In this document: positions 24,540 to 31,280 of the stretch, piece after piece
How positions within the stretch are numbered: position 1 is the stretch's first letter
How the letters are laid out: each line of letters opens with the position of its first letter
Notes under the pieces: model-generated
The model's input: the letters and a program-made list of their open reading frames with translations, nothing else
The model's database searches: none
Told to the model about the DNA's origin: nothing
NCBI RefSeq assembly: GCF_042683165.1
Contig: NZ_JBHUIZ010000003.1
Span: 434,001-498,000, forward strand
DNA from: Tigheibacillus halophilus
GTDB lineage: Bacteria > Bacillota > Bacilli > Bacillales > Amphibacillaceae
Length of the DNA: 64,000 bases
Direction of reading: 5' to 3'
Translations under genes and position numbers: made by a program

Positions 24540-25676
24540 ATGCAGGATAGGGAATTGATGGATTTACTGCAAGAACTTGAAAAAATAAAAGATGGTGAAA
24601 TGTCTGAGGCTGTATCGGAGATGACCGAAGAATTTAAACGCGGCCATTTCCCGAACGTCGTGTATAAAATCGGAGAGCTTCGTGAACAGTATCAGTTAAA
24701 TGACGAGACAGAAAATATTTTATCTCTTTTATCAGCGGTTTGTTATATACAAATGAAAGAGTATGACAAAGCTACCGCGATAATTCGCACATTATTTGAG
24801 AAAGCTGAAGCAGATGATGCGGACAATTTATTATTTCTTAGTGAAATGGCATTTATGTGCAGTGTTAAATTGGCTAGAAGAATAGCAACGGCCGCCTTGA
24901 AGCAAATGGAAACAAGCGATTTTTCAGATCGTTTTAAGCTTGCCAGATGTTTTTTAATCTTAGGCGAGTCAGAAGAAAAAATGGACAAACTTCCGAGATC
25001 TGCTAAATATTATCGCAAGGCACTGGAACATTTTCACGGTGGAGAGGAACGTGATCAACATATGATCCTTTTTCTTCATTTTAAACTCGGAATGCTTTAT
25101 GCAGCAATGAATCAGGTGCAGGATGCGGTGAATTTTCATTTGAAAGTGATTGAAATGTCCCCGGAAAAAGAGCAGGAAAATTTACGCATACACAGTTTGA
25201 TCAGCATTGGGAAAATATATGGGAGCAGAGAAGCAGATGAAAAAGCTGTAAGTTATCTAAAACAGGCTCTGGATGAAATTACAGAGACTTCATTGGAGGA
25301 AACCTACACGCACGCAGAAGCATTAACAGAAATGGCATTTTATTATTTTGATAAAGGAATGCTTGATGAGGCGTTGCCCCTATACGAGCATGCTATTCGA
25401 ATTTATGCAGACAGTAAGCAGAGTGAAAATCGGAAGCTGGGAATGATCTATATGCAATACGGATATTGCCTGGAACATAAGAAAAAATCAGAAATAAACC
25501 GTGCTGCACAGACTTATGACAAAGCAATCGCGGCGCTTGAAGCTGCGAATGATCCAGAACTGCTGGAGAACGCCCTAGCAGATGTCATTGCTTTTTTTGA
25601 TATGCATCTGCCCAAACAGAAAAGAAAATATGAAAATAAATTAGTAGAACAAAGCAAAAAATCGCAAGGATTTTAA
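24540..25676 (+). CDS. TPR-repeat protein
   Basis: A 378-residue all-helical protein with at least six tetratricopeptide units, e.g. AVCYIQMKEYDKATAI, RSAKYYRKALEHF, YAAMNQVQDAVNFHLKVIEM, AVSYLKQALDEI, YYFDKGMLDEALPLYEHAI, AQTYDKAIAALEA. It has no signal or DNA-binding domain, so it is not a classic Rap phosphatase or RRNPP regulator, though the helical layout is similar. It starts at ATG 24540 with TGGAGGGATAGG just before it and has its own terminator. Probably a cytoplasmic scaffold; the partner is unknown. Confidence 0.8.
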   Translation: MQDRELMDLLQELEKIKDGEMSEAVSEMTEEFKRGHFPNVVYKIGELREQYQLNDETENILSLLSAVCYIQMKEYDKATAIIRTLFEKAEADDADNLLFLSEMAFMCSVKLARRIATAALKQMETSDFSDRFKLARCFLILGESEEKMDKLPRSAKYYRKALEHFHGGEERDQHMILFLHFKLGMLYAAMNQVQDAVNFHLKVIEMSPEKEQENLRIHSLISIGKIYGSREADEKAVSYLKQALDEITETSLEETYTHAEALTEMAFYYFDKGMLDEALPLYEHAIRIYADSKQSENRKLGMIYMQYGYCLEHKKKSEINRAAQTYDKAIAALEAANDPELLENALADVIAFFDMHLPKQKRKYENKLVEQSKKSQGF

Positions 25677-25678
25677 GG

Positions 25679-25711
25679 ACAGACAACTTTTATGCGTTGT
25701 CTGTTATTTTT
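25679..25711 (+). terminator. Terminator after the TPR gene
   Basis: ACAGACAAC and GTTGTCTGT form a perfect 9-bp stem with an 8-nt loop, then TATTTTT. Confidence 0.85.
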
Positions 25712-25783
25712 AAGTCTAGTTTTTAGTCTTTTGTCAGATATATCGTTATAATGAAAATATATTTTTCTAGGAGGAGAGATTGG

Positions 25784-27574
25784 ATGGAAGTAACCGAGGA
25801 ATACATACCAACATGGGATTTGGATCAAATTTTTACCGGAGGAAGCAAGTCTGGGGAGTTAAGGGATACCATGTCAGCTTTGACGCAAGAGATAGCTAGT
25901 GTAAAGGATGAAATCGATCGATTTCATCCATCATCTGCTACAGGAATGAAACTGGTATCCATTATAGAACAGTTGACACCAATTCGAAAAAGACTGCGCG
26001 ATGTTTTCGCTTATATCAGCTGTCTCAGTGCCCAAGACGTGGATGACAGCAATGCTGCTGTTTTGGTCGCGAAACGCGGTGATTTAAGCGCAAAGATGGG
26101 AGCTGTTGGCACGAAGCTCGACCAAAAACTAAAAGAAATTGACGATGCTTCCTGGGAAAAAATGATAAAAACCCCGGAATTGGAAGAAATTGCTTTTGCG
26201 CTTACAGAAGCAAGGCGTGAGGCCAAAGAATTATTGCCTTCGGATCAAGAAATATTGATCAATGATTTAGCAGTCGATGGCTATCATGCGTGGAATCAAA
26301 TGTACGAAACTGTTGTTGGCAGTATGAAGGTCAATGTGGAGGAAAATGGTAAAACAAAACATTATTCTATGGGCCAGGCCTCCAATCAGATGTCCAGTGC
26401 TGAGCGACGTAAGCGAAAAAATATGTTTGAAAAAATCCAGAACGAGTGGCAAAAAAATGCGTCCTTGTTTGGGCAAACGTTGAATCATTTGGCTGGCTTC
26501 CGTTTACAGATGTATCAACACCGCGGCTGGGATGATGTATTGAAGGAACCACTGACAAACAATCGTATGCAGCAGGCAACACTGGACGCGATGTGGGCGG
26601 CGATTGAACAAAATAAAGCACCATTTGTGGCATTCTTAAATAGAAAAGCCAAACTGCTCGGCTTGGAAAAATTAAGTACGTTTGATATAGGGGCACCATT
26701 AGGAAAAAATGAAACAAAGGTTTCTTTCACGTCGGGGGCACATCTCATCGTTGAACAGTTTAAACAATTCAGTCCGAAAATGGCCGACTTTGCGAAAATG
26801 GCTTTCGAAAACCGCTGGATAGAAGCCGAAGATAGAGCAGGCAAACGCCCGGGAGGGTTTTGTACCAGTTTTCCAAATAAAAAGCAGACCCGCATCTTCA
26901 TGACATTTTCCGGATCCAAGTCTAATATCGCTACGCTGGCACATGAACTGGGGCACGGTTTTCATCAGCATGTGATGAATGATTTGCACATCATGAACCA
27001 AGGCTACGCCATGAATGTGGCTGAAACTGCTTCAACATTCGCTGAAATGATATTGGCAGATGCAGCTGTGAAGCAGGCCGGGACGAAAGAAGAAAAAGTA
27101 GTATTGCTAGAAGACAAAGTACGACGGGGAATCACTTTCTTCATGAACATCCATGCCCGCTTCCTATTCGAATTAAAATTTTACGAAGAAAGAAAACTTG
27201 GTATGGTACCAGTAGATAAACTAAATGAATTGATGCTGGAAGCCCAAAAAGAAGCTTATTGTGATGCGCTTGATGAATATGATCCAATGTTTTGGGCGTC
27301 AAAACTGCATTTTCACAAAACCGGCACACCGTTTTACAATTTCCCATATACGTTCGGATATTTGTTTAGCCTGGGCATCTATGCTCACGCTTTGGAACAA
27401 GGAAGCGAATTCGAGGATGCGTATATTGCGCTTTTGCAGGATACTGGCCGAATGAAAGTGGAAGATTTGGCGAAAAAACATCTGAACGTCGATCTGACAA
27501 AAACGGATTTTTGGGAAAAAGCTATTCAGCTATGTGTAGAGGATGTGGAGGAATTTCTCAAACTGACAGAATAG
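25784..27574 (+). CDS. M3 family oligoendopeptidase (PepF-like)
   Basis: A 596-residue cytoplasmic zinc metallopeptidase. The active-site motif HELGHGFHQHV (HExxH) is at about residue 387-397, with the third zinc ligand Glu in NVAETASTFAEMIL about 25 residues on. The C-terminal LDEYDPMFWASKLHFH and YNFPYTFGYLFSLGIY are typical of PepF/M3 oligopeptidases. It degrades short peptides in the cytoplasm. I chose ATG 25784 because AGGAGGAGAG sits six bases upstream, which is better than the in-frame upstream ATG at 25751 that overlaps the likely promoter region. Single gene; no signal peptide. Confidence 0.93.
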   Translation: MEVTEEYIPTWDLDQIFTGGSKSGELRDTMSALTQEIASVKDEIDRFHPSSATGMKLVSIIEQLTPIRKRLRDVFAYISCLSAQDVDDSNAAVLVAKRGDLSAKMGAVGTKLDQKLKEIDDASWEKMIKTPELEEIAFALTEARREAKELLPSDQEILINDLAVDGYHAWNQMYETVVGSMKVNVEENGKTKHYSMGQASNQMSSAERRKRKNMFEKIQNEWQKNASLFGQTLNHLAGFRLQMYQHRGWDDVLKEPLTNNRMQQATLDAMWAAIEQNKAPFVAFLNRKAKLLGLEKLSTFDIGAPLGKNETKVSFTSGAHLIVEQFKQFSPKMADFAKMAFENRWIEAEDRAGKRPGGFCTSFPNKKQTRIFMTFSGSKSNIATLAHELGHGFHQHVMNDLHIMNQGYAMNVAETASTFAEMILADAAVKQAGTKEEKVVLLEDKVRRGITFFMNIHARFLFELKFYEERKLGMVPVDKLNELMLEAQKEAYCDALDEYDPMFWASKLHFHKTGTPFYNFPYTFGYLFSLGIYAHALEQGSEFEDAYIALLQDTGRMKVEDLAKKHLNVDLTKTDFWEKAIQLCVEDVEEFLKLTE

Positions 27575-27586
27575 TTTCGATACAGC

Positions 27587-27615
27587 TTGATTTTTAAGTG
27601 TTTACAGGCTACAAT
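27587..27615 (+). promoter_or_regulatory. Sigma-A promoter upstream of the TPP riboswitch
   Basis: TTGATT (27587-27592), 17-nt spacer, TACAAT (27610-27615). It lies 30 bp before the riboswitch P1 helix, as expected. Confidence 0.75.
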
Positions 27616-27644
27616 GTAAGTAACAAGAAAAGCGAATATGCAAG

Positions 27645-27736
27645 AAGCCTTCAGGGGGAGCCAAATGGCTGAGAGTGAACATAGCGTTCAGACCCTTCGA
27701 ACCTGTTAGTTAATTCTAGCGTAGGAATGGTGGCTT
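27645..27736 (+). ncRNA. TPP (thi-box) riboswitch
   Basis: The aptamer shows the conserved thi-box elements in order: CAGGGGGAGCC, GGCTGAGAGTGA, ACCCTTCGAACCTG, then GTTAATTCTAGCGTAGGAA. The ends AAGCC and GGCTT close P1. A terminator (27751-27808) lies just downstream and thiT follows, so thiamine pyrophosphate should cause premature termination. The identification rests on consensus match and on the thiamine transporter it precedes. Confidence 0.95.
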
Positions 27737-27750
27737 TTTTGATGGATAAT

Positions 27751-27808
27751 AGCAATGCCGTGAGCGAAATCCCCATCAGGAAAAGCTTCCCCTGGCATTG
27801 CTTTTTTT
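27751..27808 (+). terminator. Expression-platform terminator of the TPP riboswitch
   Basis: AGCAATGCC and GGCATTGCT form a 9-bp stem with a long loop, followed by seven T. It is placed between aptamer and thiT. Confidence 0.85.
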
Positions 27809-27837
27809 GTGTTTAAAAAAAGGGGGATTGATGGGAT

Positions 27838-28416
27838 ATGAATTCTAACAAGACATTATTCATGATAGAAGTAGCCATTTTTACGGCTTTGGCATTGGCA
27901 CTTGATATGATACCATTTTTGCAATTTAAAATTTGGGCCCAGGGAGGATCGATTTCCTTCGCAATGATTCCAATATTCATTGTGGCATTCCGCTGGGGAT
28001 TAAAAGGCGGGCTAACGGCAGGATTTCTGTGGGGAATCTTACAGATTCCATTTGGAGGTTATGTACTAGTACCATTGCAAGGCCTCATTGATTACGCCGT
28101 CGCATTTACTGTACTTGGATTTGCAGGTATATTCGCCGCTAAAATCAAAGACGCTGTCAAGCATGGCAATAAGAAAGCGTACTTCACTTACATCATGCTT
28201 GGCGTTTTGCTTGGTTCAATTTTACGAATGGCCGCGCATCTGATCGCTGGTGCCGTTTTCTTTGCCAAATTTATGCCGGCAGGCTGGAATAATATTTGGA
28301 TTTATTCACTTGTTTATAATGCATCGTACATGGTTCCGTCATTTATCATTTGTACAGTTGCGATTTTTTTCCTGTTTCACAAGCAGCCGAAATCGCTTTT
28401 GCATGCTGCTGCCTGA
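27838..28416 (+). CDS. thiT: Thiamine transporter ThiT (ECF S-component, YuaJ)
   Basis: A 192-residue integral membrane protein with six predicted helices, of the ThiT family: FTALALALDMIPF near the N-terminus, the ThiT thiamine-site region FKIWAQGGSISFAMIPIF (with Trp and Gly), GLKGGLTAGFLWGILQ, and RMAAHLIAGAVFF. As an S-component it would capture thiamine and use a shared EcfAA'T module encoded elsewhere. ATG 27838 is preceded by AAGGGGGA. The TPP riboswitch immediately upstream confirms the substrate. The gene stands alone and has its own terminator. Confidence 0.95.
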   Translation: MNSNKTLFMIEVAIFTALALALDMIPFLQFKIWAQGGSISFAMIPIFIVAFRWGLKGGLTAGFLWGILQIPFGGYVLVPLQGLIDYAVAFTVLGFAGIFAAKIKDAVKHGNKKAYFTYIMLGVLLGSILRMAAHLIAGAVFFAKFMPAGWNNIWIYSLVYNASYMVPSFIICTVAIFFLFHKQPKSLLHAAA

Positions 28417-28445
28417 CTGAAATATACTTCTTCGCTCACACGAAC

Positions 28446-28474
28446 GACTGCTGTTTCAAATGGCAGTCTTTTTT
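28446..28474 (+). terminator. Terminator after thiT
   Basis: GACTGC and GCAGTC form a 6-bp stem with an 11-nt loop, followed by TTTTTT. Confidence 0.75.
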
Positions 28475-28567
28475 CTGTGGATGATCGAACAGAAAATTTA
28501 TGGAATACTGAATCATTGAATTAACTGTTTTCATTTTTATTGTATAATAGCATCAGGAGGGATTTGT

Positions 28568-28708
28568 ATGAGAGAACTAATTGGCCAATGCCATTGTTGT
28601 GGTCAGAATGTTTATTGTGAAAATGGTTTTTTTGATGGGGAGCAAAAGGATGGAAAACTATTATGCAATGAATGTGCGATAAAAGAGGCAGCAGTGAAAA
28701 AGAATTAG
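28568..28708 (+). CDS. 46-residue zinc-ribbon-like peptide
   Basis: ATG 28568 with AGGAGGG eight bases upstream opens 46 codons to TAG at 28706-28708. The peptide carries CHCCGQNVYC near the N-terminus and CNEC near residue 34, so two Cys pairs that could hold one zinc in a ribbon. A TATAAT at 28543-28548 lies just upstream. It is soluble and slightly acidic to neutral. No named family is recognised, but the Cys pattern and strong ribosome site make it a likely real gene, missed by length-based gene calling. It sits alone between thiT and ybaK. Confidence 0.6.
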   Translation: MRELIGQCHCCGQNVYCENGFFDGEQKDGKLLCNECAIKEAAVKKN

Positions 28709-28947
28709 CAAACCTTTAACTTGGGATTTGGCATATCATGGGGGTATTTCATATAACAGGAAATACTGTGAGCGTGACAAGGAGCAAAAATTATAGAAGG
28801 GATATATGGTTCCACTTGGAGAGGAAACAGGTACATTGCTTTGTTTAGGCTTTTCAAGAAAAGAGATCATATATTTTAAACGGTAGCTAACCGTGTCTCA
28901 TTTATAGGCCGAATTTTATATAATCCTGATACTTGGGAGGAATGAAA

Positions 28948-29433
28948 TTGAAAAAGAAAAAAATCCATAAAACAAATGTAATGCGCATTTTGGATAAAGA
29001 AAAAATCAATTATTATATTCATGAATACCAATGGGACGAAAAGCACCTGGATGCTATGTCAGTGGCGGATAAAACAGGTAAACCATACCACAAGATTTTT
29101 AAAACATTGGCCGCCGTGGGGGATAAAACAGGTGTGATCATCGCGTGTATCCCTTCTGAGAGGGAGTTGGATTTAAAAGCAGCCGCTAAAATCAGTGACA
29201 ATAAAAAAGTGGACATGCTACCGATGAAAAAACTGGAGGAGACAACCGGTTACATCCGGGGTGGCTGTTCACCCATCGGAATGAAAAAGCACTATCCGAC
29301 CTATTTGTCATCTGATGCTGAATCACAAGATACGATCATCATATCCGCTGGGAAAAGAGGCCTGCAAGTAGAGCTGTCACCTGATGACTTACAGCAAATG
29401 ACAGATGCAGTATTTGGAAACCTTACCATGTGA
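28948..29433 (+). CDS. ybaK: Cys-tRNA(Pro)/aminoacyl-tRNA deacylase, YbaK/EbsC family
   Basis: A 161-residue protein of the YbaK/ProX editing-domain family. It has TNVMRILDKEKINYYIHEY at the N-terminus, KTLAAVGDKTGVIIACIPSE, KISDNKKVDMLPM and the conserved GYIRGGCSPIGMKK (catalytic Lys/Gly-rich loop). Such enzymes hydrolyse mischarged Cys-tRNA(Pro) in trans. I take TTG 28948 as the start because GGGAGG lies eight bases upstream; the ATG at 28942 would almost touch that site. The gene is not in an obvious operon. Confidence 0.9.
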   Translation: MKKKKIHKTNVMRILDKEKINYYIHEYQWDEKHLDAMSVADKTGKPYHKIFKTLAAVGDKTGVIIACIPSERELDLKAAAKISDNKKVDMLPMKKLEETTGYIRGGCSPIGMKKHYPTYLSSDAESQDTIIISAGKRGLQVELSPDDLQQMTDAVFGNLTM

Positions 29434-29485
29434 TTTTGCATGGGTTGAGAAGCATTTTGAATAACCCGAAGATGTCCTCTAATTA

Positions 29486-29607
29486 TTAGGCTTCTCTAAA
29501 GAATTCTGCCACGCTGCCTGATTTCACTTCATGCAACATGCCAAATCTCTGCAACACTTGCATAAATATCTCCGCACCGCATTTGGCTCATCCGCATAGA
29601 CTAAAGC
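29486..29607 (-). pseudogene. Possible remnant of an unknown gene
   Basis: On the minus strand, a frame reading ALVYADEPNAVRRY continues after a one-base shift as MQVLQRFGMLHEVKSGSVAE and FFREA before a stop. Joined, these look like one helical C-terminal segment with a frameshift. No start or ribosome site is seen. Only about 40 codons remain, so this is a weak call; the two halves could be chance. Confidence 0.2.
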
Positions 29608-29635
29608 ACAGTTGATGTGAAAAGGTGGGTTGAAT

Positions 29636-31045
29636 GTGGAGTTGACACTTTCTCATTGGGTATACGGTTTATTCACATTGGTGATTATCCTGACGATGAT
29701 ATTCCGCAAAGGGGTTGTGCTGCCTACCTTGGTTGGCACGTTTGTCATCGCTCTTTGTTATAAAGGCAGTCTTCTTGCTGGTTTTACAGCGATTTTCCAG
29801 GCAAATCTGGTAGCAGCACAAGAATTGTTCAATATTTTCCTGATCATTACTTTCATGTTGGCTTTGCTACACTCCTTACGTGATCTGGGAGCTGATGAAA
29901 AAATGATCAGACCGATCCAAAAGACGATGGTCAATGGCCATGTCTCTTATTTTATTTTGGCTGTGGTCACGTATGTCATTTCATTGTTTTTCTGGCCGAC
30001 TCCGGCCGTGCCGCTCATTTGTGCACTGCTCGTACCAGCAGCGATTCGTTCAGGCCTGCCGGCGATAATGGCGGCAGTCATTATTGCGATTGCGGGTCAG
30101 GGAATGGCGTTATCTTCCGACTATATCGTTCAAGTGGCACCAAGTTTGTCTGCCAAAGCTGCTGGCGTCGATGTGGACACAGTTGCGGATAAAGCGATGA
30201 TCCTGTCACTCATTTCAGGAGTGGTTGCAATTGTGCTGGCGTATGTATTGAACCGTAAATTAATCCGAAAACAGGGGGATCCGTTCATACAGAAGGACTT
30301 GGAAAAATTGGAAACGGCCACCAATAAAACCAACAAGCCGCATACAAGATATCTGCACGTTTGGAGCAGCGTGTTTGCTATCCTTGTTCCACTAGCGCTA
30401 ATTGGCGTCGTAGTTTATATGATGTATACGAAGCTGGCTTCAGGTAGAATGGGCGGGCTTGAGGGCGGTGACGGGGCAGCCTTCATCGGGGGAGTAGCAG
30501 TCATCCTTCTTGTATTGACCACTGTAGCATTCGGCAAGCAGCATGCACTCGATTATATCAGTACCCATATCACGAATGGATTTGTGTTTGCTTTCAAGGC
30601 GATGGGGCCAGTCATTCCAATAGCTGGTTTTTTCTTTCTTGGCAGTTCGGATTTTTCCGGAAGGATACTTGGCGTTGAAAGTGGGCCGGCGTTTTTATTC
30701 GACCTTGTACAGTCCACACAGTCATTTCTGCCGCAGAATGATTTTTTGTCAGCATTCAGTATACTAATTATAGGAATAGTTACTGGTTTAGATGGATCCG
30801 GATTTTCCGGATTGCCGCTTACCGGGGCGCTTGCCTCTTCCCTCCCGATGGACACCTCCACATTGGCTGCCATTGGCCAGATGGGTGCTATCTGGACTGG
30901 AGGCGGGGCACTCATTGCATGGTCTTCCTTGATCGCAATAGCGGGGTTTTGTGGGGTTTCAGTCATGGAGCTGGTACGTAAAAATTTCCTGCCTGTTATG
31001 TTTGGTTTATTCATCTCCACCCTTTTAGCTGTATTCCTCTGGTAG
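29636..31045 (+). CDS. Multi-pass membrane transporter, family uncertain
   Basis: A protein of about 469 residues with 11-12 hydrophobic segments and the general look of the ion-transporter/ArsB-NhaD-like superfamily: LPTLVGTFVIALCYKGS near the N-terminus, a broken-helix Gly/Pro region FFWPTPAVPLICALLVP, and a repeat-like second half with GLDGSGFSGLPLTGALA and IGQMGAIWTGGGALIAW. I expect it to move a small anion, carboxylate or cation but cannot name the substrate. GTG 29636 is the likely start (AAAGGTGG seven bases upstream). It stands alone, followed by a strong terminator. Confidence 0.75.
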   Translation: MELTLSHWVYGLFTLVIILTMIFRKGVVLPTLVGTFVIALCYKGSLLAGFTAIFQANLVAAQELFNIFLIITFMLALLHSLRDLGADEKMIRPIQKTMVNGHVSYFILAVVTYVISLFFWPTPAVPLICALLVPAAIRSGLPAIMAAVIIAIAGQGMALSSDYIVQVAPSLSAKAAGVDVDTVADKAMILSLISGVVAIVLAYVLNRKLIRKQGDPFIQKDLEKLETATNKTNKPHTRYLHVWSSVFAILVPLALIGVVVYMMYTKLASGRMGGLEGGDGAAFIGGVAVILLVLTTVAFGKQHALDYISTHITNGFVFAFKAMGPVIPIAGFFFLGSSDFSGRILGVESGPAFLFDLVQSTQSFLPQNDFLSAFSILIIGIVTGLDGSGFSGLPLTGALASSLPMDTSTLAAIGQMGAIWTGGGALIAWSSLIAIAGFCGVSVMELVRKNFLPVMFGLFISTLLAVFLW

Positions 31046-31115
31046 AGCCAAAGGGAACGCTTCATAATTTGAATTTTGCAGAATATTATATTATAATGCA
31101 GTCAGGTTAAATAAG

Positions 31116-31149
31116 TAAAAAGGGCGTGATCAGAATTGCACGCCCTTTT
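31116..31149. terminator. Strong bidirectional terminator
   Basis: AAAAAGGGCGTG and CACGCCCTTTT form an 11-bp stem with an 11-nt loop, bounded by A and T tracts. It ends the transporter gene. Confidence 0.85.
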
Positions 31150-31280
31150 AATTGATTTCCCCATTGAAAGAATACTTTGCGGCTTGCGGCAAGCTAGGTT
31201 CTCTACACAAGTATGTTTAAAACGGGTTTGTTCGGGAAAAAGGAAATAAGTATTCAAAGAGCAAAAGGGGAGGAGATTAT

